A stretch of 64,000 bases of DNA, from the NCBI RefSeq assembly GCF_036746095.1, contig NZ_DAIOEU010000021.1, positions 1-64,000 of the forward strand. Reading direction: 5' to 3'. The stretch is from Dyella_B sp036746095. Lineage in GTDB: Bacteria; Pseudomonadota; Gammaproteobacteria; Xanthomonadales; Rhodanobacteraceae. Positions 44,741 to 53,185 of this stretch are shown here, one piece after another. Position 1 is the first letter of the stretch. Every line of letters begins with the position of its first letter. Below the pieces are notes generated by a model. The model ran no database searches. It had not been told where the DNA came from and worked only from the letters and a program-made list of their open reading frames with translations. A program made the translations under genes and the position numbers.

Positions 44741-45107
44741 TATGCGAACCATGCCGGATCATTCGAGATCAAGGGCAGCCTCAATGCCGCCAGCGTGAGT
44801 GATGTGTAGGACACGATTCAGCCCAGCGATGTGTTGTTTCTGGGTAGATGCGGCGGCGTGAAAAAGAAGAATCCGCTAGGCGATTTGGTGTTGCCCATCG
44901 CCGACTACGGGACCGGCGCGTGTGGGAGCACCACGGGACACCCAAGAGTATCTGCGTTGCGCGCAGCGCATGGCGGTGGCTATGGAAACGGCCACCATTT
45001 TCGCTGCGGGCTTCGCCAACCTTATTCCTTATGCGGAGGCCCGCATTCGGATCGGCCTTGACGCTCTAAACAGGTGCGCCGGCACGGGCGGTGTTAAACA
45101 TCTGCGT
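44741..45107 (+). pseudogene. Decayed AMP nucleosidase gene fragment
   Basis: Translated in three frames this stretch reads as parts of an AMP nucleosidase. Frame 1 from 44741 gives YANHAGSFEIKGSLNAASVS, a stop (TAG 44807), then DTIQPSDVLFLGRCGGVKKK and NPLGDLVLPIA. Frame 2 near 44920 gives RVWEH. Frame 3 gives EYLRCAQRMAVAMETATIFA, AGFANLIP, then RIRIGLDALN and the terminal VKHLR. In the intact enzyme family these blocks are collinear: FLGKCGGLKKKNxLGDLVLPIAA, TTNRRVWEH, EYLRxxRxMAxDMETATIF, LxIGIDxL, KHLRF. The N-terminal half and internal segments are missing, so it is a non-coding relic. It lies between two paralogous receptor genes. Confidence 0.8.
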
Positions 45108-45279
45108 CGAAGACGAGGCGGGAGAGTGGGCTCTGCCTTTCCTTGCGCAAACTCGCGGCCATGCTTGCGGCAAGCTGACTGTTTTAGCGTTATTTTGCGA
45201 ATAACCGTCATATATAGCGCCATGGGCCCCCATAAATTGCGAATCGCAAAATATTGCTTTCATCCGTAATTATTTATTG

Positions 45280-45309
45280 TTGACTTTTTGTTATGCGAAC
45301 ACTTAATTT
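45280..45309 (+). promoter_or_regulatory. Candidate sigma-70 promoter of second Oar-like receptor
   Basis: TTGACT at 45280-45285 is followed after 17-18 bases by TTAATTT (45303-45309), in a markedly AT-rich patch. The gene starts about 170 bases downstream, leaving a long leader. Confidence 0.4.
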
Positions 45310-45487
45310 TCGGGACAACAGAGTGCTAAAGATCCGCTGGTAAAACATTTTTCGGATCAGGCAATTTGTCGGGGATGGGGAAGAAAGACCGTCCGTTCGT
45401 GATCTGGCTGGGGTGGGACCTGCGCCGGTCAGGGGCATGCGCTGGCGGTTTACCTCTTTGTTTTTCTAGCTGCTGGGGAGCACCTTA

Positions 45488-48400
45488 ATGAGCATCAAGA
45501 AGTTTGTGCCCGCATCGAACAGGATGCCGGTGCGTCACACTGCGTTGGCTATCGCGGTTGCGATGGGTTTTGGATTTTCCGGACAGGTGCTGGCGCAGGC
45601 CACGACCGGTTCGGTGTTTGGTACCGCGCCGGTAGCGGCTGGTGAGACGGTTCGCATCGTCAACAACCAGACTGGCCTGACCCGCGAAGTAGCGGTCGGT
45701 AGCGACGGTCGCTTCGGCGCCAACCAGTTGCCGACGGGCGATTACACCGTGTCGCTGATGCAGGGCGGCAACGTGGTGTCCAAGCAGGATCATGTGCAAG
45801 TAACGGTGTCAGGTGGTACGGCAGTGCCATTTTCGGCTGCCGAGAACGCGAAGAACCTTGCGACCGTCACGGTGACGGCCAACTCGGTGCCGGCGATCGA
45901 CGTGTCCTCAACTCGCCAGACGCAGGTGCTTACCGCATCGCAACTGAAGAACCTGCCGATCGCCCATAGCGCTGAAGCCATCGCGCTGCTGGCCCCTGGC
46001 GTGGCCTCAGGTGGCTCCAGCCTGGGCACGGGTCCGACCGGTTCGCCGCTGCTTTCGATGGGCGGCAACAGCGTTGTGGAAAACGCGTATTACCTCAACG
46101 GTTTCAACACCACAGACCCGATCGGTGGCGCAGGTGGCATTGGGCTGCCGTACTTCGCCATTGCCGAGCAGCAGACCATCACCAGCGGTTACGGCCCGGA
46201 ATACGGGCGTTCGACCGGTGGCGTGATCAGCCAGGTCGGCCAGCGCGGCGGTAACCAGTGGCACGCCGGTGTGTACGTGTCCTGGGCTCCGTCCTGGGCC
46301 GAAAGCCAATACGACAACATTTATTACAGCAATCCGCTTACGCCGGTAGGCGCGATTGGTTATAACGTCGATCCGGCCACCGGCGTTGTCAGTCCCGGCA
46401 AGCCTTACATGGCACCTACGCAGGGCACTACGAACTATCAGCCCGGCTACGGCCAGATCGAAAGGGGCCGCAAGCAGGACAGCGACTGGGAGAGTGTGTA
46501 TGACGCCTACATCAGCGGCCCGCTGATCAAGGACAAGCTGTTCTTCTTCCTGACGGCCGAATGGCAGCACGACAGCAACAATCATGCTGGGGCGACTGGC
46601 GTGGCGGCGAACTACGGCATGGTGTCGCCTTCGGGCTACTACGAAACGAGCGCTACCAACAGTCCGAAGTTGTATGGCAAGTTGGACTGGAACATCAACG
46701 ACAACAACGTGCTGGAATTGACCGGCGTAAGAAGCCAGCAAGATGAAACCAGCAACAACTTCTACCAGTACAACTACTCGAACCAGTCGGTCGCCAACTA
46801 CTACGCGCCGAATGTGCTGTTCAAGAATACCTACGACATCGGGATCCTGAAGTACACCTCCTACATCACCGACAACCTCACGCTCGAAGTGATGTACGGC
46901 CTGATGGGTGCGGATTACTACAGCAGCTTCGCGGGCGGGGATATTTCTCCCGTCACGTTCGGCACCGGGTTTGTCGTGCCGCCGGGTGTTGCCGCTCCAC
47001 AACTGGTTAGCCAGACCCTTCCCAATCCGAAGCACACCACCAAGACCGAGAACCTGCGCATCGACCTGGATTGGAAGGTCACCGACAGCCACGATCTGAA
47101 GTTCGGTATCGACAACGTCCAGTACCGTGACGACAACGACGGCGCCACGACCATCGGTGGCGGCACCTGGAACTATTTCACCGGCACGCCATCGAGTATT
47201 TCCTCTGCGCCGTTCCTCAATGGTGCGGGCAACGTTACGGGCAACTACGTCCAGCAAGGCATCACGCAGACGGACGTCTCGATTGGTTTGCGCGAAAAAG
47301 CGCAGTACATCGAAGACCGCTGGCAGGTCATGCCCAACCTGTTGCTCGACCTCGGCTTGCGCAACGACCAGTTCAAAAACACCGGCTTCGGTGGCGAGGC
47401 CTACGTCAAGGAAACCAGCCCGCAATGGGCACCGCGCCTGGGCGCCAGCTGGGATGTGTTTGGTGACAGCACCTTCAAGATCTTCGGTAACGCGGGGCGC
47501 TACTATCTCGCGCTGCCAGCGGGCCTGGCCGGACGTAACCCGCAATTCGGTTCCATCAACGGCTCGGTTGTCTACACCTACACGGGCATCACCTCGAACG
47601 GCCAGCCGACCGGCTTGAGCGTGGTTCCCGTCGCGCCGACGGGTGGTCCGGTACCGGGTTTCTTCTCGTCCGACGGCGAGAATGGCGGTGCCCACGGCAA
47701 TATCAAGAACTACGCTTCGACCAACCTCAAGCCGCAGTATCAGGATGAATACGTACTGGGCATGCAGAAGCAGCTCGGTGACACCGGTTTGGTATGGGGC
47801 GAGCAGGCGACCTGGGAGAAGGCGGGTAATCTGGTCGACGATACCGACGTTCTCTATGAAGGTAACGTCATCCCGGGGTTGGTCAATCCGGGCAAAACCA
47901 ACTACATCCCGCAACCGGACGGGTATGCCACCTGGAATCCGAACACGGGTGAGGGTCTTGTCTGCGGTGGCCCCAATGGTACATCGCCGAACTGTTCCAT
48001 GCCGGTACCGTCGCGTAAATACTACGCGCTGGAGAGCTATCTGGAACACAGCTGGGACGGCAAGTGGTACGCCAAGGTGGACTACGTGTTCTCCAAGTCG
48101 TACGGCAGTACCGAAGGCCCCACCGATACCCCGATCGGGCAGATCACGAACCAGCGTATCAACGCTGCGTCCGGCTCGACCACGGCCCAGTGGGACTTCC
48201 CTGACCTCATGCAATACGCCAACGGTGAGCAGGCCAACAGCCATCGCCACACCTTGAAGGCGTTTGGCTCCTATGCCATCACGCCGGAATGGATGATCAG
48301 CGGCACGTACATCATCCAGTCCGGTGCGCCGAATGTCTGCTTGAGCGGTTATGGCAGCGAGATTAGTCCGAGCTTGTATACCGGCCCCTATCAGCATTTC

Positions 48401-48784
48401 TGCGGTGGTACGCCGGCCAACAACGGGACTATTGTTAAGTTTGATCCAACCCAACCTGTGGGCAGTCAGTACTCCTTGGTTGGTGCCGGTGGCCAGCCGT
48501 CTCCTCCGGGCACCAGCGGCCATACGCCCTGGACGCATCAGCTCAATCTGGCAGTGACCTACACGCCGGCATGGGCGAACAAGCACCTCACGATGCAGTG
48601 GGAAATCCACAATGTGTTCAACGAACAGGCTGCGACCCTCTACTACACCGAATACGCCATTGGTATTGGCCCAGGCGCGAATGGTGGCAACCAGGGTACG
48701 GGTTACTGGAGCCCGGTCTATCACACCGCGCAGTCGACGGAAATGCCGCGCTATATGGATTTCAGCGTGAAATACGATTGGTAA
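45488..48784 (+). CDS. TonB-dependent receptor with N-terminal Oar-type domain, paralogue 2
   Basis: A 1098-residue outer-membrane receptor similar in order to the preceding receptor: signal peptide (LAIAVAMGFGFSGQVLA), N-terminal Oar-type beta-sandwich (ATTGSVFGTAPVAAGETVRIV...GRFGANQLPTGDYTVSL), plug (TVTANSVPAIDVSS..TQVLTASQLKNLPIAHSAEAIALLAPGV) and a barrel ending MDFSVKYDW. Local identity to the first receptor is high in the barrel (for example SGPLIKDKLFFFLTAE versus GGPLIKDKLFFFLAAE), so they arose by duplication. AGC-GGGGAGCACC precedes ATG 45488. A strong bidirectional terminator follows. Confidence 0.9.
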   Translation: MSIKKFVPASNRMPVRHTALAIAVAMGFGFSGQVLAQATTGSVFGTAPVAAGETVRIVNNQTGLTREVAVGSDGRFGANQLPTGDYTVSLMQGGNVVSKQDHVQVTVSGGTAVPFSAAENAKNLATVTVTANSVPAIDVSSTRQTQVLTASQLKNLPIAHSAEAIALLAPGVASGGSSLGTGPTGSPLLSMGGNSVVENAYYLNGFNTTDPIGGAGGIGLPYFAIAEQQTITSGYGPEYGRSTGGVISQVGQRGGNQWHAGVYVSWAPSWAESQYDNIYYSNPLTPVGAIGYNVDPATGVVSPGKPYMAPTQGTTNYQPGYGQIERGRKQDSDWESVYDAYISGPLIKDKLFFFLTAEWQHDSNNHAGATGVAANYGMVSPSGYYETSATNSPKLYGKLDWNINDNNVLELTGVRSQQDETSNNFYQYNYSNQSVANYYAPNVLFKNTYDIGILKYTSYITDNLTLEVMYGLMGADYYSSFAGGDISPVTFGTGFVVPPGVAAPQLVSQTLPNPKHTTKTENLRIDLDWKVTDSHDLKFGIDNVQYRDDNDGATTIGGGTWNYFTGTPSSISSAPFLNGAGNVTGNYVQQGITQTDVSIGLREKAQYIEDRWQVMPNLLLDLGLRNDQFKNTGFGGEAYVKETSPQWAPRLGASWDVFGDSTFKIFGNAGRYYLALPAGLAGRNPQFGSINGSVVYTYTGITSNGQPTGLSVVPVAPTGGPVPGFFSSDGENGGAHGNIKNYASTNLKPQYQDEYVLGMQKQLGDTGLVWGEQATWEKAGNLVDDTDVLYEGNVIPGLVNPGKTNYIPQPDGYATWNPNTGEGLVCGGPNGTSPNCSMPVPSRKYYALESYLEHSWDGKWYAKVDYVFSKSYGSTEGPTDTPIGQITNQRINAASGSTTAQWDFPDLMQYANGEQANSHRHTLKAFGSYAITPEWMISGTYIIQSGAPNVCLSGYGSEISPSLYTGPYQHFCGGTPANNGTIVKFDPTQPVGSQYSLVGAGGQPSPPGTSGHTPWTHQLNLAVTYTPAWANKHLTMQWEIHNVFNEQAATLYYTEYAIGIGPGANGGNQGTGYWSPVYHTAQSTEMPRYMDFSVKYDW

Positions 48785-48831
48785 TAGCGATAGACGATGC
48801 ACGAGTGCCACGGAAGGTGCTCGTCATCGGA

Positions 48832-48875
48832 GAAACGAAGAAGGCCGCCGGACAACCGGCGGCCTTCTTCGTTTC
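48832..48875. terminator. Perfect 20-base-pair bidirectional terminator
   Basis: GAAACGAAGAAGGCCGCCGG (48832-48851) pairs exactly with 48856-48875 around ACAA. It serves the second receptor on the plus strand and overlaps the stop codon (48874-48876) of the TPR-sulfotransferase on the minus strand. Confidence 0.85.
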
Positions 48876-50436
48876 AATGATCGAGATGCTGGATCAGCGG
48901 TGCCAGAAAGTGTCGATAGTGTGGACTGCGTGCGGTATCGCCGCGTATGGGTTGGCGTACTTGCGCCGCACTGGCGGTGCTGTGTACATCGCGCTGTGTC
49001 TGATGCGGTGAGAGGCACGCTGCATCGAATGGCAATTGGAAGAAGGAGAGCAGGCGCCGAATCTGCACTTCGGGCTCTTGCACCAGTTTCTCGTAAGCAA
49101 GCTCGAGCACCTTGTCCGCATAACGCTCTTGCCAATAGTCACTGAGCTTCTGGTAGTCGTTGTAATAACTGGCGAGATCTTTAAGGTCATAGCTGAAGTA
49201 GGCGCCTTCGCTGAACAGCTGCCGATAGCAAGCAAAGCAGGTCTCGACCGGATCGCGATGACAATTGATGATTTTGGCGCCCGGCAGCATGGCGCGAATG
49301 GCACCGACCCATTGCCAGTTCTGCAAGCCTTTGTCAGTGAAATAAGGTCGCTTGGTGCGCCAGTGTGCAGTACAGTCCAGATAGCTTTTGCCCAGGCGCG
49401 TCCAATCCTCGGGGGTCGCTTCAACGACCCAATGTGGAAAGTCTTTACCTCGCCGTTTCGATTCTTCGTCGAGCACCTGTGACAGGTCCTGGATTTCGTT
49501 CGCGCCTTCTATCTGCGGATGCGAGGCGAGAATGTGCTCAACCAGTGTTGATCCAGAACGCGGAAGGCTGGCGATGAAAATCACCTCGTTTCCGAGGTTG
49601 GGATCGAGCGGTGCCGGCAGCGGGCGGCGGAATGTTTCAATGATTGCCTCATTGTGCGCGTGTGCTTCTGCGGCATTCCACTGAACCAATTGGCGTTTGA
49701 GTGCGTTGGCCGCGCGCAATGCCTGGAACGCATCGCTGTATTGGTGCTGGTCTTCCAGCGCCTTGTAAAGGCTGAAGCCGAGCGACACGCGATCATCGGG
49801 TGCAAGTTGTCGGGTTTGCAGAATGTGCTGGATCTGCCTGGCATCCGCCGGGGTGAGCGGTTCGGTTTTCAGATTGGCCAACGAGTGCCACGCAAGTGCG
49901 TGATCTGGTCGCAGGGTCAGCACCTTGCGGTATTGCGCAATGGCGGCGGGGATATCGCCGCGTATCGTAAAAATGTCGGCAAGTGTCGTGCGTGCACTGA
50001 CATGCCCATCGTCCAGGCCAAGTGCCTGCTGCAAAGCATCCGCGGCCTCGTCCAGTTGCCGATGCAGTTTCAATGCCTTGCCAAGGTTGTACCAGTTGGA
50101 CGCTTGCGTAGGCGCCAGTTGGGTGGCGCGATGTAGATGAGTGAATGCTTCCTCGGCTGCGCCAGAATCGTAAAGGGCGCCCCCTAGATTGGTGAGGATG
50201 TTTGGGTCATCCGGACGTTGCTGCGCGGCTTTACGCATGTATTCGGCCGCGGTCTTACTGTCTCCGCGCATCTGGCAGGCAATGCCGTACAGGAACTGGG
50301 CGCTGGCGAAACCGGGTGCCTCGGCGAGCACGCGCTTCAATGCGGGCTCGGCCAAATCCGCACGCCCCTGTGATAACGCTTTGCCGGCTTCGCTCAGCCA
50401 TTGTTGTGCCGCGGAGGAGAGGGAGGGTGACGACAT
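48874..50436 (-). CDS. TPR-repeat protein with C-terminal sulfotransferase domain (first copy)
   Basis: A 520-residue protein. Residues ~10-260 are tandem TPR helices (for example ADLAEPALKRVLAEAPGFASAQFLYGIA, then DPNILTNLGGALYDSGAAEEAFTHL and ASNWYNLGKALKLHRQLDEAADAL). A sulfotransferase domain follows with the PAPS 5'-phosphosulfate loop LPRSGSTLVE (291-300) and the later INCHRDPVETCFACYRQLF (3'-phosphate loop) typical of the sulfotransferase family 1/3. Such TPR-sulfotransferases often lie next to TonB receptors in Xanthomonadales and Caulobacterales. The acceptor is unknown. The start ATG is 102 bases from the divergent dioxygenase. Confidence 0.88.
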   Translation of the reverse strand: MSSPSLSSAAQQWLSEAGKALSQGRADLAEPALKRVLAEAPGFASAQFLYGIACQMRGDSKTAAEYMRKAAQQRPDDPNILTNLGGALYDSGAAEEAFTHLHRATQLAPTQASNWYNLGKALKLHRQLDEAADALQQALGLDDGHVSARTTLADIFTIRGDIPAAIAQYRKVLTLRPDHALAWHSLANLKTEPLTPADARQIQHILQTRQLAPDDRVSLGFSLYKALEDQHQYSDAFQALRAANALKRQLVQWNAAEAHAHNEAIIETFRRPLPAPLDPNLGNEVIFIASLPRSGSTLVEHILASHPQIEGANEIQDLSQVLDEESKRRGKDFPHWVVEATPEDWTRLGKSYLDCTAHWRTKRPYFTDKGLQNWQWVGAIRAMLPGAKIINCHRDPVETCFACYRQLFSEGAYFSYDLKDLASYYNDYQKLSDYWQERYADKVLELAYEKLVQEPEVQIRRLLSFFQLPFDAACLSPHQTQRDVHSTASAAQVRQPIRGDTARSPHYRHFLAPLIQHLDH

Positions 50437-50537
50437 GGGTTACCTGATGCGGAGCTTTCAAAGCCAGTGCTTAGTCTTGCATGTTCCTCGCGGTAAATAG
50501 CAGCTGGACGTTTCGCTTCCCGGAGCGGGCGATTACC

Positions 50538-51251
50538 ATGGATGGTGTCACGCAACCTCGTAGGGGGGGTATTGCCTTGATTCACTGTTTCCCCGCCATT
50601 CTCGGTCCAGATGAGCTGGCCGCCATCCAGTCCAAATTGCAGGCTGCTTCTTTTGTTGATGGCGCCAGCACGGCAGGCTGGTCCGCGCGCGAGGTCAAGC
50701 GGAATCTGCAAGTGACGTCGGGTGCGCCCGAATATGAGCAGATCGCGCGCATTGTGCGCGAGGCCTTTGTGCGCAGCGGTGAGTTGCAGACGGCCTTGCT
50801 GCCGGCAACGGCAACGCCGGTATTGTTCAATCGTTATGCGCAAGGCATGGAATACGGTCCGCACGTGGATACACCGGTAATGGGCAGCATGAGCAATGCG
50901 ATACGCAGCGATATTGCCATCACCATTTTTCTTTCCGATCCACGAAGCTATGATGGCGGCGAGTTGACGGTATTGATGAATGGCATCAGCAGCCAGTTCA
51001 AGCTTGAAGCGGGTGCTGCGATTGCTTATCCAGCCAATACGTTGCACCACGTGACACCTGTCACTCGTGGCGCGCGCGATGCGGCAATCATTTGGGTGCA
51101 AAGCCAGATACGCGATCCTGCGCGACGGGAAATATTGTGGGATTTGGAAAACGCCAAGCATCTGACTTTCAAGCGCGAGGGCAAAAGCCAGACCTTTGAC
51201 CTGATCAGCAAATCGCGTGCGAACCTCATCCGCATGTGGGCCGAAACTTGA
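50538..51251 (+). CDS. Fe(II)/2-oxoglutarate-dependent dioxygenase, PiuC/PKHD-type hydroxylase
   Basis: A 237-residue dioxygenase with the iron motif H109-x-D111 (YGPHVDTPVM) and H170 (NTLHHVTPVTRGAR, with R178 as the 2-oxoglutarate arginine). The surrounding FNRYAQGMEYGPHVD and FLSDPRSYDGGELTV are typical of PiuC/PKHD hydroxylases. In other bacteria PiuC lies beside the TonB receptor PiuA; here the sulfotransferase is divergent and TonB receptors are the closest large genes. ATG 50538 follows CGGAGCGGG. It converges on the ATP-grasp gene and is therefore not in the peptide operon. The substrate is unknown. Confidence 0.85.
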   Translation: MDGVTQPRRGGIALIHCFPAILGPDELAAIQSKLQAASFVDGASTAGWSAREVKRNLQVTSGAPEYEQIARIVREAFVRSGELQTALLPATATPVLFNRYAQGMEYGPHVDTPVMGSMSNAIRSDIAITIFLSDPRSYDGGELTVLMNGISSQFKLEAGAAIAYPANTLHHVTPVTRGARDAAIIWVQSQIRDPARREILWDLENAKHLTFKREGKSQTFDLISKSRANLIRMWAET

Positions 51252-51319
51252 CGGAACCCGAACGCAAAAGGATGTGGGTCTTGTTGTGTGGCATGCTAAA
51301 CGGTTGCCACTGATCGCTG

Positions 51320-52417
51320 CTAGGGTTCCATAGCTATTCGTGGCGCAATATTTGAGGGAGTAGGCGCCAGAGATCGATATTCTTCAGTCTCCAGGTAATC
51401 GGCCAACTTGACTTCGATACAGTCGCCCAAACCATAGTCTATGCGCCCGCTGCTGAGCATGGCGGCCATGGCGCGCGTCAATGGCAGTTCCGGGAGTGCT
51501 TCCTCCATAAAGAGGAACTGTCCGGCCTGGTTCACTTCCAGAAAGTAGACGTTGCCAAGATGGTCAACCGCCAAGTCGAGGCAACCGAACACAATACCCA
51601 GCAGGTCCATAAGGCTCCGCAGCTTCGCCTCCAGCGTGGTACCCATGGCGAAGCTTTCAAATCGTATGTCTTCGTCGTAAGAATGCGGGCGCCAATCCAC
51701 ATAAGCCTCACCGGCGGCTTTTTGTATTTTTGCCGCAAATAGCTTGTGGCCAATAATGGTTACGCGTACGTCGAACGCCTTTTCGATATAGCGTTGATAG
51801 ATGCCAGGACTCAATGCAATGGCCTGCTCAGGCAAATCGCTATCGCTGTCGAGCAGGGCCACGCCGGCGTCGTACATTGTGCCACTGCGCTCACTTAGCC
51901 AGCTGTGTGGGTAGAAAGTTTTGAACACAACCTTTCCAAAGCGTTGGATCAGAGCGGCGATAGCAGGCGCATGGTTTCCGATGACTGTCTCTGGGATTTG
52001 CAACCCCGCTGCGCGGGCTGCTTGTAACTGTGCCAACTTGCTCTCAGCAAAATTCGCTGCCCGTGGGCGATTAACCCATAAGGCGTGGACTAAGTTGTCA
52101 GCAACGTCAAAAACGTTTTTCTGTAGATACTGCCATTGGCCTTCAATAAAGCCGCGATCAGCCTCATGACACGGCCCCGCTTCTGGCTTCAATGGGCGCC
52201 GGTACCATACAGATCGAATATCGGTGGTATCTAAGCCATCGCATATCACAGTATCTGAGGCTTCTCCCATATGGATTGACAGACGCGTCCCCTCATCTTC
52301 GCGGATTGAAGCGTGGAGCCGGCAAGGAACGGAATTTTTGCGTAGTGCCCAGGCTAGGGTGGCAGCATGAGGATCCCCAGCGACAGAATAGATAAATACG
52401 GTAGCTTGCACGCTCAT
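51320..52417 (-). CDS. MvdD-like ATP-grasp ligase, predicted graspetide macrocyclase
   Basis: A 365-residue ATP-grasp enzyme of the MvdC/MvdD (microviridin) type. N-terminal landmarks are VWYRRPLKP (70-78) and LWVNRPRAANFAESKLAQL with GLQIPET; the ATP-grasp core carries VVFKTF (163-168), IYQRYIEKAFDVRVTIIGHK (206-225), the DWR motif (241-243) and LEVNQAGQFLF (293-303). These ligases activate Asp/Glu side chains by phosphorylation and join them to Ser/Thr or Lys, forming ester or amide bridges. The 54-residue precursor gene is directly upstream in the same orientation, with a hairpin between them. TAAGGAG precedes ATG 52417. A second ligase (MvdC), acetyltransferase, protease or transporter is absent nearby. 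Confidence 0.85.
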   Translation of the reverse strand: MSVQATVFIYSVAGDPHAATLAWALRKNSVPCRLHASIREDEGTRLSIHMGEASDTVICDGLDTTDIRSVWYRRPLKPEAGPCHEADRGFIEGQWQYLQKNVFDVADNLVHALWVNRPRAANFAESKLAQLQAARAAGLQIPETVIGNHAPAIAALIQRFGKVVFKTFYPHSWLSERSGTMYDAGVALLDSDSDLPEQAIALSPGIYQRYIEKAFDVRVTIIGHKLFAAKIQKAAGEAYVDWRPHSYDEDIRFESFAMGTTLEAKLRSLMDLLGIVFGCLDLAVDHLGNVYFLEVNQAGQFLFMEEALPELPLTRAMAAMLSSGRIDYGLGDCIEVKLADYLETEEYRSLAPTPSNIAPRIAMEP

Positions 52418-52429
52418 TATCTCCTTATG

Positions 52430-52463
52430 AAAAAAGCCGCCACGGTGTATCTGTGGCGGCTTT
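52430..52463 (-). terminator. Terminator/attenuator hairpin between precursor and ligase genes
   Basis: AAAGCCGCCAC (52433-52443) pairs exactly with GTGGCGGCTTT (52453-52463). Read on the minus strand the stem is followed by a T run (TTTTTT) just before the ligase Shine-Dalgarno. Partial read-through would keep ligase far below precursor, as is common for peptide-modification operons. Confidence 0.75.
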
Positions 52464-52510
52464 CTCTAACATGATGGATCAACGAAGCACGACGGATGCT
52501 TTCCGACAGC

Positions 52511-52675
52511 TCAATTATTAAAGTTTGGATCTGGAATATCCATAAGGACATTGGGGCCAGATGGCAGGCTGTGGAATAGGCCTTTCTTGGCTTTCAAGGC
52601 TGCTTCTTCGCTTGACACCTCGTTCGCCAGCATGCGCGCGAACGGACGAATGTATTCCATTTGATCATTCTGCAT
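52511..52675 (-). CDS. Candidate graspetide precursor peptide (54 residues)
   Basis: A short gene found by reading the minus strand upstream of the ligase: Met-Gln start at 52675, stop TGA at 52513-52511, and GAGG about 10 bases before the ATG. The leader holds IRPFARMLANEV (residues 9-20), resembling the PFFARFL helix that ligases of the microviridin type recognise. A helical EEAALKAKKG spacer follows. The core, residues 33-54, ends LFHSLPSGPNVLMDIPDPNF then NN. It has Ser36 and Ser39 as possible ester donors and Asp46 and Asp49 as acceptors, with Lys28/30/31 upstream as possible amide donors. This is not the classical TxKYPSD core. It has only one core copy and no obvious cleavage signal such as GG. 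Confidence 0.75.
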   Translation of the reverse strand: MQNDQMEYIRPFARMLANEVSSEEAALKAKKGLFHSLPSGPNVLMDIPDPNFNN

Positions 52676-53131
52676 GGTTTGGACCTCAAGCTATTTCCAT
52701 AGTGGCGAGCGGCCACCGCGCCTCCTGCTTTCGCAGGCAATCCGTACGGCGGCGCCTGCGAAACGTATTCGGGAATCATCTGGTGAAAGAAAGGGCGCCT
52801 ATTAATTGGCTCATTCGAGATGTCATTTCTTCGCAACGTATCAATAGAATGGTTAAGTTTTTGTATTCGCATTAACCGCTGCAAGCTATAGAGAGAGATT
52901 GAGGGCTAATTGGCTAAACAAATTTCCCCAGCGGCGTTCTGAAGTTTATTGCGTTATCGTCGATTTTTTTTGCGATGCGGCTGTTTACACGAAATATGTT
53001 CGATCAAACACCTTGGCTAATCGATCCGAAGCCGGAGATATTTGAATGTTGATGCCGTTGACCGTTTTATGATCTGGCACGTCGATGCGTATGATTCGCA
53101 TGCATTGGACAACTGGGTCATTGCCTTGAAC
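52676..53131. other. Upstream region of the graspetide operon
   Basis: No gene is supported. It must hold the operon promoter, on the minus strand; no clear -35/-10 pair was recognised. A 10-base inverted repeat TTTCGCAGGC (52729-52738) / GCCTGCGAAA (52754-52763) lies in the precursor leader, and the region is AT-richer than average. Confidence 0.45.
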
Positions 53132-53157
53132 AAAAAAAACAGGGCCGAAGCCCCGTC
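53132..53157 (-). terminator. Terminator of the glutaredoxin-rhodanese gene
   Basis: On the minus strand ACGGGGC-ttcg-GCCCTGT (one G-T wobble) is followed by TTTTTTT, 29 bases after the gene stop. Confidence 0.85.
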
Positions 53158-53185
53158 TTTATGGGTCAAGCAGATGCAAGGCAAC

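Noticed and set aside
44831..45061. Short open frames in 44.8-45.3 kb as small genes
   Set aside because: Their sequences are pieces of the AMP nucleosidase relic in different frames.
46007..48811. Open frame of 934 codons antisense to the second Oar-like receptor
   Set aside because: Same reason; no ribosome-binding site or recognisable motif.
50538..51251. PiuC-like dioxygenase as a tailoring enzyme of the graspetide locus
   Set aside because: It is on the opposite strand and converges on the ligase; it fits the PiuC/PKHD family that goes with TonB receptors. A role is possible but the sequence does not support membership.
52594..52884. Other short minus-strand frames upstream of the graspetide ligase
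   Set aside because: They lack a Shine-Dalgarno and leader motif and overlap the better precursor gene in another frame.
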